A DNA stretch of 64,000 bases from Nocardioides cavernae (lineage in GTDB: Bacteria > Actinomycetota > Actinomycetes > Propionibacteriales > Nocardioidaceae). Location of the stretch: the NCBI RefSeq assembly GCF_016907475.1, contig NZ_JAFBCA010000001.1, positions 4,154,001 through 4,218,000 of the forward strand, given 5' to 3'. The translations under genes were made by a program, and so were the position numbers. Every line of letters begins with the position of its first letter. Position 1 is the first letter of the stretch. Of this stretch, positions 11,666 through 18,650 are shown piece by piece. Under the pieces are notes generated by a model, which was not told the origin of the DNA, did not search any database, and was given only the letters and a program-made list of their open reading frames with translations.

Positions 11666-11757
11666 CGGTTGTCTCCTGGTGTGGTGGAGCCGTCTGCGCC
11701 GCACATCTGTGCGTCCTCGGGATCTCCCGCGCGGACCGGAAAAGAGTAGGACCGCCC

Positions 11758-12945
11758 TCAGCGATTCGGAGAATCCTCGGGGGGCGGGTCGGCGGGGGTC
11801 GATCCGGTCGCGCCGCCACGCCCCTCGGAGCCCGTCGGGACGTGGTCCGCACCGTGCTCGCCGCCGCGCTCGGTGACGTCCTCACCGCCGTGCTCGCTGG
11901 CGTGCTCGCTGCCGTGCTCGCTGCCGTGCTCGCTGCCGTGCTCGTCGCCGTGAGCACCGATGCCGAACACGCGCAGGGCGTACAGCACGACGAACCCGAC
12001 GACGAGGCCGACGAGGGCGGAGACCAGGGTGTTGAGCAGCCACCCGACGAGGCTTCCCAGCGCCCCGCCGATCGCGTGGTGCACGTCCTCCTCCCAGTGG
12101 TGCAGGAGGTCGTACGGCGCGTGCAGGGCGTCGCCGAGTGCCGTGCCCTCGAGCAGGCCGTCGTGACCGCCGATCTCGTAGAGGCTGACGAGGAAGATGT
12201 GGCCACCGACCCAGAGCATGGCCAGCGTGCCGATGAGGGAGATGCCGGCCAGCAGCTTCGGCATGAAGCCGACCATCCCGTGGCCGATCCGCTGGGAGGC
12301 CCGGGAGTCGCGCTTGGACAGGGCGAGGCCGACGTCGTCCATCTTCACGATCAGCGCCACGACGCCATAGACCAGGACGGTGATCAGCACCGCGACGACC
12401 GCGAGCACGATGGCGCGCATCCAGATGCTCGCGTCGGGGTCGGAGCTGACGACCTCCTTGAGCGCGATCACCATGATCTCGGCACTGAGGATGAAGTCGG
12501 TGCGCACGGCGTTGGCGATGGTGCGCTTCTCGTGCTCGGGGGTGAACTCCCCGGCCTCCGACACGTCCTCCTCGGCCTCGGTGGAGTGCCCGGTGAGGCG
12601 CTCGTGCACCTTGTGGGCGCCCTCGTAGGCGAGGAAGCCACCACCGAAGATCAGGATCACCGGCAGCAACCACGGGAGGAACTGCCCGAGCAGCACCGCT
12701 GCGGGAAGGATGAAGAGCAGCTTGTTGCGCAGCGAGCCGATGGCGATCTGCTTGATGATCGGCAGCTCGCGCTCCGCGGCCGACCCGTGGAGGTACTGCG
12801 GGGTCACGGCGGTGTCGTCGACCACGACGCCGGCGGCCTTGGCGCTGGCCCGACCCGCGGCAGCGCCGACGTCGTCCACGCTGGCTGCTGCGATGCGCGC
12901 GAGCGCGGCGACATCGTCGAGGAGGGCGAACAGTCCGCCGGCCAT
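11758..12945 (-). CDS. DUF808 (YedI-like) multi-pass membrane protein with His/Glu-rich tail
   Basis: 395 residues. It starts [16 protein letters not shown] and contains [14 protein letters not shown], the conserved opening of DUF808 proteins, then several hydrophobic segments. The family is of unknown function. The C-terminus, about residues 330-395, is a low-complexity tail built from repeated E-H-G-S units, encoded by the 12-base tandem repeat at 11889-11948, and would be cytoplasmic or surface-exposed; such His-rich tails can bind metal, but nothing here proves that. AAGGA precedes ATG 12945. Confidence 0.85.
   Translation of the reverse strand: MAGGLFALLDDVAALARIAAASVDDVGAAAGRASAKAAGVVVDDTAVTPQYLHGSAAERELPIIKQIAIGSLRNKLLFILPAAVLLGQFLPWLLPVILIFGGGFLAYEGAHKVHERLTGHSTEAEEDVSEAGEFTPEHEKRTIANAVRTDFILSAEIMVIALKEVVSSDPDASIWMRAIVLAVVAVLITVLVYGVVALIVKMDDVGLALSKRDSRASQRIGHGMVGFMPKLLAGISLIGTLAMLWVGGHIFLVSLYEIGGHDGLLEGTALGDALHAPYDLLHHWEEDVHHAIGGALGSLVGWLLNTLVSALVGLVVGFVVLYALRVFGIGAHGDEHGSEHGSEHGSEHASEHGGEDVTERGGEHGADHVPTGSEGRGGATGSTPADPPPEDSPNR
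11889..11948. repeat. 12-base tandem repeat, five copies, inside the DUF808 gene
   Basis: Unit CGTGCTCGCTGC on the plus strand: copies two to four are identical, the first differs at its last base and the fifth at three positions. Because 12 is a multiple of three the repeat can change copy number without breaking the frame. On the coding strand it gives the H-G-S-E and H-A-S-E motifs of the protein tail. Confidence 0.85.
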
Positions 12946-13024
12946 GGGCGATCCTTCGGGTCAGTGGTCGGGTGGTGCGTCCGGTGGGGTGCAGCCTATC
13001 GGCGCGGCGTACGCCGTCGTGCCC

Positions 13025-13062
13025 CGCCGACTGCCCGCCGACTGCCCGCCGACTGCCCGCCG
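13025..13062. repeat. 11-base tandem repeat, about 3.5 copies, intergenic
   Basis: Unit CGCCGACTGCC repeated three times without a mismatch plus five bases of a fourth. It lies just downstream of the acetyltransferase stop (13077) and upstream of the DUF808 gene (start 12945), both on the minus strand. Role unknown. Confidence 0.85.
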
Positions 13063-13076
13063 CGAAGGGGCCGGGC

Positions 13077-13655
13077 TCAGGCCTCCACGGTGCGGCGCAT
13101 CACCCAGCGCCACTTGGCGATCCTGCGGTCACGGACGAAGCCGAGCTCCTCGTAGAGCGACTCCGGTCCGGTGTGCAGGTAGGCGCCGCGCTGCGGCTTC
13201 CGGTCGACGACCTGCTCCGGGTAGGCCTCGACCACGCCCCCGCCGGCCGCGGCGATCTCCGCGAGGACAGCCGACACAGCGGCCCGCGCGACGCCCTTCC
13301 CGCGGTGCTTGCTGCCGGTGAAGATGCAGCCGATCCGCCACTCCGGCAGGGCTGCGAGGTCCGCCTCGTAGGCCTTGGCGTTCTTGATGTGGGGGAGCTC
13401 GTCCGGGGTGCCGAACTGGCACCACCCGACCGCGTCGCTGCCGTCGTACACCAGCACCTGGTGCACGGTGCCCCTGTCGGTGTGCGCCCGCTTGGCGATC
13501 CGGTGGTCCTCGGCGGTCCCGGCCAGGCCCTCGGGGTGGAAGCCGATGCACCAGCACCCGCCCCACACGCCGTTGTTGGCCTCGACGAGGGCCGCGAAGT
13601 CGGCCCAGGTCTCCGGGGTGAGGAGCCTGGTGTCGTACGACGGCGCGTCGGTCAT
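13077..13655 (-). CDS. GNAT-family N-acetyltransferase
   Basis: 192 residues. The central segment IGCIFTGSKHRGKGVARAAV is the acetyl-CoA pyrophosphate-binding R/QxxGxG/A motif, and the C-terminus has the usual YEELGFVRD. The N-terminal half contains GVWGGCWCIGFHPEG, a Trp/Cys-rich stretch seen in a subset of uncharacterised acetyltransferases. ATG 13655 overlaps the stop of the preceding acetyltransferase gene by four bases, so the two are translationally coupled. Substrate unknown. Confidence 0.85.
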   Translation of the reverse strand: MTDAPSYDTRLLTPETWADFAALVEANNGVWGGCWCIGFHPEGLAGTAEDHRIAKRAHTDRGTVHQVLVYDGSDAVGWCQFGTPDELPHIKNAKAYEADLAALPEWRIGCIFTGSKHRGKGVARAAVSAVLAEIAAAGGGVVEAYPEQVVDRKPQRGAYLHTGPESLYEELGFVRDRRIAKWRWVMRRTVEA

Positions 13656-14164
13656 GACGCCACTGTGGTGCCGGTTCCGGACGAATCAGGGTCGTAGGCG
13701 TAGGTCAGCAGCTCGGCGTGCGGCGGCATCGGGCCGCGGCTGCGCTCACCGGTCTCGACCCACCCGTGCTTCTCCCAGAAGGAGCGCCCACGGGGGTTGG
13801 CCGCGTAGCAGCGGAGCCACGGTCGCGTGACGCCGGCGGCCGCCATCCGGGCGAGCAGCTCGTCATGGGCCGCGGACGCCAGCCCGCTCCCCCACTCCTC
13901 GAGGGCGACGCCGAAGTGCTTCACCTCGTCGTCGGCCAGCGCCGCGAAGCCGGCGACGGCACCCGCTCGCTCGATCACGAAGCACTCGATCGTCGGGTCG
14001 TCGATCTCCTCGCGCCACCGCCCGGCCAGCACCTCGCGCGGGAAGGGATGGGTGTCCTGCGGGAACACCCCCGAGAGCCCGGCGACCGAGGTGGGCTCCT
14101 GGACCTCCATCACGGCGGGTACGTCGTCGGCGCGCATCCGGCGCAGCACGTCCACGGAGGCCAT
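13652..14164 (-). CDS. GNAT-family N-acetyltransferase, leaderless
   Basis: 170 residues from ATG 14164 (MASVDVLRRMRADDVPAVM). The GNAT fold is indicated by FVIERAGAVAGFAAL, by VALEEWGSGLASAAHDELL at the acetyl-CoA loop and by the C-terminal ANPRGRSFWEKHGWVE. The frame remains open to 14320 upstream, but that stretch would run into the divergent hydrolase gene and is not conserved-looking. TACTGT lies six bases before the ATG, within a 22-base divergent promoter. Substrate unknown. Confidence 0.87.
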   Translation of the reverse strand: MASVDVLRRMRADDVPAVMEVQEPTSVAGLSGVFPQDTHPFPREVLAGRWREEIDDPTIECFVIERAGAVAGFAALADDEVKHFGVALEEWGSGLASAAHDELLARMAAAGVTRPWLRCYAANPRGRSFWEKHGWVETGERSRGPMPPHAELLTYAYDPDSSGTGTTVAS

Positions 14165-14186
14165 GCAGGGACAGTAGCCTCGCCGG
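14165..14186. promoter_or_regulatory. 22-base divergent promoter with two overlapping -10 boxes
   Basis: On the plus strand TAGCCT (14175-14180) is followed by six bases and the ATG at 14187. On the minus strand TACTGT (14176-14171) is followed by six bases and the ATG at 14164. The two hexamers share the central TA at 14175-14176. Both mRNAs would be leaderless, and each -35 region would lie inside the other gene. Start positions were read from the sequence; transcription is inferred. Confidence 0.6.
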
Positions 14187-14879
14187 ATGTCGACACCACC
14201 GCTCCCGGGCCCGCTGGACACGGCCGACCACGCCTGGCTCGTCGAGGAGCGGGAGTACGCCCGGCACGAGGCCCGGCGCGGCCGGCGACACGCCTTCGAG
14301 CACCTCGACCCACGACGCACCGCGCTCGTGGTGGTCGACGTGGTGCCGTTCTTCGTCCGCGAGTCGGCGTACGTCCGCGGGATCGTGCCGCGCGTCGATC
14401 GGCTCGCCTCCGCTCTCCGCTCGGCGGGAGGTGTGGTCGCGTGGGTGGTGCCCGGCTACGCGCCGCCGAGCGCCAAGGACCGCGAGTTCTTCGGCGACGA
14501 GGTGGCCGATCGCTACGCCCGGTCCGGTGGCGACGGTCCTCCGAGGTCGCGCGTGGACCCCTCGCTCGACGTCGCCCCGGACGACCTGGTCGTGGAGAAG
14601 ACCGCGCGGAGTGCGTACTCCCCCGGATCCTCCGACCTCCCCGCCCTTCTCGATGCTCGCGACGTCGACACGCTCGTGGTGGCGGGGACCGTCACCAACG
14701 TCTGCGTCGAGGACACCGTGCGCGATGCCAGCACCGCCGGCCTGCGCGTCATCCTCGTCGCCGACGCGTGTGCGGCGATGCGCGACCAGGACCACAACGC
14801 CACCCTCCACGTGGTCCACCGCTCCTATGGCGACGTACGGCCGACGGTCGAGGTGCTCGACCTGATCGCCGGGCGCTAG
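14187..14879 (+). CDS. Isochorismatase-like cysteine hydrolase
   Basis: 230 residues of the isochorismatase/nicotinamidase fold. The first catalytic Asp is in ALVVVDVVPFF, the Lys in LVVEKTARSAY, and the nucleophilic Cys in VAGTVTNVCVEDTVRDA, so the full Asp-Lys-Cys triad is present. A cis-peptide turn (GTVTN) precedes the Cys as expected. The family hydrolyses isochorismate, nicotinamide, ureidoacrylate or related amides; nothing nearby identifies the substrate. Divergent from the acetyltransferase gene with only 22 bases between starts. Confidence 0.9.
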   Translation: MSTPPLPGPLDTADHAWLVEEREYARHEARRGRRHAFEHLDPRRTALVVVDVVPFFVRESAYVRGIVPRVDRLASALRSAGGVVAWVVPGYAPPSAKDREFFGDEVADRYARSGGDGPPRSRVDPSLDVAPDDLVVEKTARSAYSPGSSDLPALLDARDVDTLVVAGTVTNVCVEDTVRDASTAGLRVILVADACAAMRDQDHNATLHVVHRSYGDVRPTVEVLDLIAGR

Positions 14880-14992
14880 GTCGACGCTCACTCGCAGCAG
14901 GTACGAGCAAAGTCGGAGCCGGACGCTCGTCGGCTTGTCGGCCGGTGTCCGGGCCGGACGTGAGCCGGCGAGCCCGCTGCGAGGATGTCCAG

Positions 14993-15346
14993 GTGAGCGA
15001 CGTGGGGACCTACGACGGCGACGACTTCTACTGCGACGTGGCGATCCCGCGGGCCGTCCCGCTGGAGGTGGTCCACGAGGACGACCTGGTGCTCGCCTAC
15101 CACCACACCCGGCCGTTCTGGCCGGTCCACCTCGTGGCAGTCCCCAAGCAGCACATCGCCTCGTTCACCACGATCGCGGCGTCCGACGAGGCGCACGTCC
15201 GGGCACTCCTCGCGGTCGTCCAGCAGCTCGCCCGCCGGGTCGAGGAGGAGCACGGAGCAGCCGCCGTCCTGACCAACCTCGGCGCCTACCAGGACTCCAA
15301 GCACCTCCACGTCCACGTGCACTCGGGTGCGCAGCTCCGCGCCTGA
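14993..15346 (+). CDS. HIT-domain nucleotide-binding protein
   Basis: 117 residues. The C-terminal KHLHVHVHSG is the histidine triad H-x-H-x-H that acts on nucleotide phosphoramidates or AMP conjugates (HINT branch). The N-terminal half contains FYCDVAIPRAVPLEVVHEDD and VHLVAVPKQHIASF, the usual strand-helix pattern. The start is GTG 14993 (VSDVGTYDG). A GAGGAT hexamer lies six bases upstream and may serve as -10 or as a weak ribosome-binding site. Follows the hydrolase gene after 113 bases. Confidence 0.88.
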   Translation: MSDVGTYDGDDFYCDVAIPRAVPLEVVHEDDLVLAYHHTRPFWPVHLVAVPKQHIASFTTIAASDEAHVRALLAVVQQLARRVEEEHGAAAVLTNLGAYQDSKHLHVHVHSGAQLRA

Positions 15347-15379
15347 GCCGCTGTCGGTACCAACGGGCACACTCGGCAC

Positions 15380-15748
15380 ATGGACGCGCGCGCACTGATC
15401 ACCCGACTTGCCGGGCTCATCGACGCCCACGACTGGGAGGCGCTGCCCGGCGTGCTGCACCGCGACTTCCGGTGTCGGTTGGTGCACACCGGCGAGGTCT
15501 TCGACCGGGAGGAGTGGGTGCGGTTCAACGCCGACTACCCCGGCTTCGAGCGGATGCACGTCGAGGACGTGGTGGTCGAGGGAGATCGTGGGGTGCTGCG
15601 GGCGCGGGTGACCGGGAAGGGCGGCACGGGCGAGGCGCTCGAGTTCGCCGTGGCGAGCTTCGCGACCGCGCGCGACGGCCTCCTCGTCGAGCTGGTCGAG
15701 GTCTGGGCCGACGTCGACCAGCAGCCACCCGAGGGCACCCGGCCCTGA
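15380..15748 (+). CDS. NTF2-like (SnoaL-type) protein
   Basis: 122 residues with the small alpha+beta cone-barrel pattern: LITRLAGLIDAHDWEALPGVLHRDF at the start, then strands ending in LLVELVEVWADVD. Proteins of this type are enzymes or ligand-binding proteins of many kinds; no active-site residues can be assigned. ATG 15380 is preceded by CACACT at -12 to -7, so the mRNA might be leaderless. A hairpin follows the stop. Confidence 0.7.
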   Translation: MDARALITRLAGLIDAHDWEALPGVLHRDFRCRLVHTGEVFDREEWVRFNADYPGFERMHVEDVVVEGDRGVLRARVTGKGGTGEALEFAVASFATARDGLLVELVEVWADVDQQPPEGTRP

Positions 15749-15754
15749 CGACAC

Positions 15755-15800
15755 CGGAGCCCCGGGCCGTCCGCGTGGTGCGGTCGGCTCCGGGGCTCCG
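15755..15800. terminator. Inverted repeat between convergent genes, probable bidirectional terminator
   Basis: Arms GGAGCCCCGG (15756-15765) and CCGGGGCTCC (15790-15799) pair perfectly, extended by one C-G pair to 15755 and 15800, with a 24-base loop. It lies between the stop of the NTF2-like gene (+) and the stop of the secreted-protein gene (-). There is no U tract, as is common for high-GC terminators. Confidence 0.6.
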
Positions 15801-15822
15801 TGGGGTCACCTCGGGTGAGGCG

Positions 15823-16419
15823 TCACTTCATCTTCTTGGCGGTCACCTTCGCGAGCTGCTTGATGGCGGACGCGGGGATGGCCGCGTCGTCGATGGCCAC
15901 GACGGCCGCGGACCGCTTGCCGTCGCCGATGAACACGACGTTGGAGTAGGAGACGACGCCCCCGACGGTGGTCTCCTGCTGCAGCATCACCGTCGACTGG
16001 CCAAGCTTGGGTGCCTTGCCCAGCGTGGTCGTGACCGTGCCGCCAGTGGCGGACTGGGTGAAGGAGGCGCAGTCCTTGGCATAGCGCTTGTACGACTTGA
16101 GGTACGCCTTGACCTTGGCCGCCGACGAGTGCTGGATGACCGTGGACTGCACGAAGGACGCCCCGGCGGACGAGACGCCGCGGATGCTCGCGAGGCGCTT
16201 GACCTTCACGATCTCCGACGTGTCGCAGGTGGCTCCCGGCGCCGAGTTCTTCGTCGAGGTGAAGGAGGTGAACTCGGCGTCTGCCAGCTCCGGGAAGGCC
16301 TTGACGATGTCACCCTTCTTCGGGAGGTCCTTCGCGGACACGGCCGCCTGGGCAGGAGTGCCGGACACGAGCAGGACCGCGGTGAGGCCGGCGGCGATGG
16401 ACAGGGAGGTGCGACGCAT
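15823..16419 (-). CDS. Secreted protein of unknown function (sensor-domain-like)
   Basis: 198 residues with a clear signal peptide (LSIAAGLTAVLLVSGTPAQA, cleavage about residue 25). The mature part has two cysteines (ATCDTSE and KDCASFT), likely a disulfide, and alternating strands ending VFIGDGKRSAAVVAIDD. The size and Cys pattern recall the extracellular PknH-type sensor fold, but I cannot assign it firmly. AGGAG lies seven bases before ATG 16419, and it is transcribed alone. Confidence 0.75.
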   Translation of the reverse strand: MRRTSLSIAAGLTAVLLVSGTPAQAAVSAKDLPKKGDIVKAFPELADAEFTSFTSTKNSAPGATCDTSEIVKVKRLASIRGVSSAGASFVQSTVIQHSSAAKVKAYLKSYKRYAKDCASFTQSATGGTVTTTLGKAPKLGQSTVMLQQETTVGGVVSYSNVVFIGDGKRSAAVVAIDDAAIPASAIKQLAKVTAKKMK

Positions 16420-16504
16420 GGATGCTCCTGTGTGACGTGGATGCTGACTGCCCAGTCCTGCCCGGCACCGAGCGGCTCAAACCTCCAGCGACGTGAGAGC
16501 CCGG

Positions 16505-17536
16505 TCAGTCCTCGACGAGGCCGACGCGGAGGTACTCCGCGGCGTAGGTGCCGGTGAGCAGCAGCGATGCGTAGCGCGCGACCTCGTCGCCGGCGTCGGT
16601 CTCGAGCACCTCGACCCGTACGCCGTGGCGCGCAGCGGCTGCCTTGAGCTCGCCGGTCTGCGCGCGGACGACCGGGTCGTCGGACCGGTCGTCGAGGATC
16701 AGCAGCAGCGGACGCAGGTCGGCGGGCTCGTCGGCGAACGGGTCGGCGAACAGGTCGTGCGGCTTGGTGGCCTCGATGACGGGCAGCAGGTGCTCGGCGT
16801 CACCGGCGATCGCCGACCGGCCGCTGGTGCGACGCAGCGACTCGGTCAGCCGCCGGGCCGCGCGGGCCGCGAGGACCGAGCCGCCCCAGACGAGCGGGTT
16901 CGTGTCGGCCATCGCGATCGCCAGCATCTTGGCGGGATTGACCGCGAGGTCGCGGTGCGGCGAGCAGCTCTCGGCGACCCGGTCGAGGGACTCGGCCACC
17001 GACTCGGCGTCGGCGCGCGGACCGAGGTGGACGTGGGCGAGGTAGTCGAGGACGACCACGGCGGTCGCGAGCTGGTCGCCCGTCACCGTCGGCAGCACCG
17101 TCACGTGCCGCCCGGCGGCGTGCTCGCCCACGAGCGAGCGCTCGGGGCACGCGACCACGACCTGCGCCCCACGGCGTACGGCCTCGGCGACGGCCGACGC
17201 CGACCCGTGGTCGTTGCCCTCGGGCGCCAGCATGACGACGAGGTCGAGCGACCCCGCCCATCCGGGGAGCCCCGGGTTGGGCCACGCCACGAACGGCACC
17301 GGACACCAGGGCTCGAGCACCGCGCGGAGCAGCCTCGAGTCGGGCCCCGCGGCGATCACCGCGCGGGGACGGGCCTCGTCGCGACCGCGAGCGATGGCCT
17401 CCGCGGTCGCCGCTGCGGCCTCGTGGGCCTCCCGGCGCACCCGGGCACCGCTCTCGGCGAGCGTGCGCAGCCGGAGGTCGACCGTCTCCAGCACCCCGGC
17501 GTCGTCCAGCCGGGCCTCGTCGAACCACGTCGCCAC
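16505..17536 (-). CDS. SIS-domain phosphosugar isomerase-like protein (Rv3256c type)
   Basis: 343 residues. Repeated Rossmann-like segments (PRAVIAAGPDSRLLRAVL, SLDLVVMLAPEGNDHG, GAQVVVACPERS) and the C-terminal PLLLILDDRSDDP match the bifunctional phosphoglucose/phosphomannose isomerase-like SIS proteins found beside manA/manB in actinobacteria. GAGGAG six bases before GTG 17536 (VATWFDEARLDD) sets the start and overlaps the last codons of the Trm112 reading region, so a longer frame to 17635 is rejected. Activity is not certain from sequence. Confidence 0.8.
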   Translation of the reverse strand: MATWFDEARLDDAGVLETVDLRLRTLAESGARVRREAHEAAAATAEAIARGRDEARPRAVIAAGPDSRLLRAVLEPWCPVPFVAWPNPGLPGWAGSLDLVVMLAPEGNDHGSASAVAEAVRRGAQVVVACPERSLVGEHAAGRHVTVLPTVTGDQLATAVVVLDYLAHVHLGPRADAESVAESLDRVAESCSPHRDLAVNPAKMLAIAMADTNPLVWGGSVLAARAARRLTESLRRTSGRSAIAGDAEHLLPVIEATKPHDLFADPFADEPADLRPLLLILDDRSDDPVVRAQTGELKAAAARHGVRVEVLETDAGDEVARYASLLLTGTYAAEYLRVGLVED

Positions 17537-17553
17537 GGCCAGCTCCTCAGTGC

Positions 17554-17727
17554 TCAGGCGGGCTTGCGGGCCTCGTCGACCAGCAGCACCGGGATGTCGT
17601 CGCGGACCGGGTAGGCGTTGCCGCAGCCCTGGCACACGAGCTCCTCGACGCCGTCGGACGCGGGTGCCAGCTCGCCGTGGCAGGCCGGGCAGACGATGAT
17701 GCTCAGCAGCTGCTGGTCGATGTTCAC
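17554..17727 (-). CDS. Trm112-like zinc-ribbon protein, 57 residues
   Basis: A small gene starting at GTG 17727. It encodes two CxxC pairs, IIVCPACHGEL and LVCQGCGNAYPV, followed by DDIPVLLVDEARKPA; this is the usual bacterial Trm112/YcaR zinc-ribbon with its C-terminal PVxDDIPVLL motif. In eukaryotes and archaea Trm112 is an activating partner of methyltransferases; the bacterial role is unclear. It sits 17 bases before the SIS gene and 30 after the DUF3499 gene on the same strand, a conserved actinobacterial arrangement. Confidence 0.9.
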   Translation of the reverse strand: MNIDQQLLSIIVCPACHGELAPASDGVEELVCQGCGNAYPVRDDIPVLLVDEARKPA

Positions 17728-17757
17728 GCCGATGATCCTAGGGGGTGCCGGGACCGG

Positions 17758-18120
17758 TCAGTCAGTGGAGGTGAGCACGCGCAGGTGGCCGCGCTTGGCG
17801 CCGCGGGTCGGGTCGTCGGTGGAGTGCAGCGGGACCGGCGCCGGAGCGGGTCGGGCCGCTTCGCGGACCGCGTCGGCCAGCGCGAGCAGGTCGTCGCTGC
17901 TCGGGCCCTGCGCCTTCGGGTCGGCCGCCAGCCGGAGCACCTCCCAGCCGCGCGGGGCCGACAGCCGCTCGCTGTGCACCTCGCAGAGGTCGTAGGCGTG
18001 CGGCTCGGCGTACGTCGCCAACGGACCCAGGACCGCGGTCGAATCGGCGTAGACGTAGGTCAGCGTGTTGACCGCGGGACGGCCACACGCCGTCCGCGAA
18101 CAACGACGGGCAAGGCTCAC
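17758..18120 (-). CDS. DUF3499 family protein
   Basis: 120 residues from GTG 18120 (VSLARRCSRTACGRPA). The N-terminus carries C7 and C12, then a third Cys in YDLCEVHSERL, followed by the conserved PRGWEVLRL; this is the DUF3499 pattern, probably a small zinc-binding protein. The family is restricted to actinobacteria and lies next to the zincin-like gene in mycobacteria (Rv3258c-Rv3259), as here. The TAGCGT hexamer seven bases upstream suggests a leaderless transcript. Function unknown. Confidence 0.87.
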   Translation of the reverse strand: MSLARRCSRTACGRPAVNTLTYVYADSTAVLGPLATYAEPHAYDLCEVHSERLSAPRGWEVLRLAADPKAQGPSSDDLLALADAVREAARPAPAPVPLHSTDDPTRGAKRGHLRVLTSTD

Positions 18121-18169
18121 GGCGCCGACGCTACCCGGCGCGCACACGCGCGGCGCTTAGGCTCGCGGC
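18121..18169. promoter_or_regulatory. Divergent leaderless promoter region for DUF3499 and zincin-like genes
   Basis: Minus strand: TAGCGT (18133-18128), seven bases, GTG 18120. Plus strand: TAGGCT (18158-18163), six bases, GTG 18170. Neither start has a ribosome-binding site. The 49-base gap is just enough for two separate cores. Confidence 0.5.
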
Positions 18170-18634
18170 GTGGACATCGGGGTGGGCAGCGACACGGGCA
18201 GCGAGCGGGCCGGCGAGGCGCGGCCCCGGACGCGGGACCGGAGGGGCCGTGGCATGCGCGGTCCCGGAGTGGTGCCGGCCCGTCCGGGCACCACGGCGCT
18301 GCGGACGGCGCGGCAGCGGTTCGACCAGCTCGTGCTCGACGTGGTGACCCCGCTGGACGAGCGCTGGCACCGCCACCTCGGGCTGGTGGAGTACGCCGTC
18401 GAGGACGCGCCGATGCTGCCCGACGACTGGGGCGACGAGACCGTCCCGCTGTCATCGCTGGTGCGCGGCAAGGGCCAGGAGCCGACCCGGCTGGTGATCT
18501 TCCGCCGCCCCATCGAGCACCGCTCGACCTCGCGCGACGAGCTCGAGGCGCTCGTGCACACCATCGTCGTGGAGCAGCTGGCCGAGCTGCTCAACCTCAC
18601 GCCCGGCCAGGTCGACGAGAGGTACGCCGACTGA
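18170..18634 (+). CDS. Zincin-like metallopeptidase family protein with degenerate HExxH
   Basis: 154 residues. The region RQRFDQLVLDVVTPLDERW and LVIFRRPIEHRS match the DUF1025/zincin family encoded beside DUF3499 genes (Rv3259 type). At the place of the zinc-binding HExxH the sequence is VHTIVVEQLAELL: the first His is kept but the catalytic Glu and second His are lost. Divergent from DUF3499. Probably not an active protease; possibly a binding protein. The N-terminal 40 residues are Gly/Arg-rich and may not all be translated. Confidence 0.82.
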   Translation: MDIGVGSDTGSERAGEARPRTRDRRGRGMRGPGVVPARPGTTALRTARQRFDQLVLDVVTPLDERWHRHLGLVEYAVEDAPMLPDDWGDETVPLSSLVRGKGQEPTRLVIFRRPIEHRSTSRDELEALVHTIVVEQLAELLNLTPGQVDERYAD

Positions 18635-18650
18635 GCCGGACCGGCCCGGA

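Noticed and set aside
7895..11749. A 1284-codon open frame on the plus strand opposite mtrB, mtrA and ahcY
   Set aside because: It is the mirror of strongly biased codons in real genes; the product is a His/Arg/Val/Asp-rich nonsense sequence. The same holds for the plus frames at 547-2229, 5814-8876, 20500-23412, 27131-29938 and 31717-36128.
11666..11757. Possible SAH riboswitch upstream of ahcY
   Set aside because: The 92-base gap contains CCGAGG on the coding strand, but the surrounding conserved elements and pseudoknot pairing of the SAH class are not there; only a small CGCACA/TGTGCG dyad at 11700-11713 is visible.
11889..13062. CRISPR-like direct repeats
   Set aside because: Both repeats are contiguous tandem arrays without spacers; one is coding.
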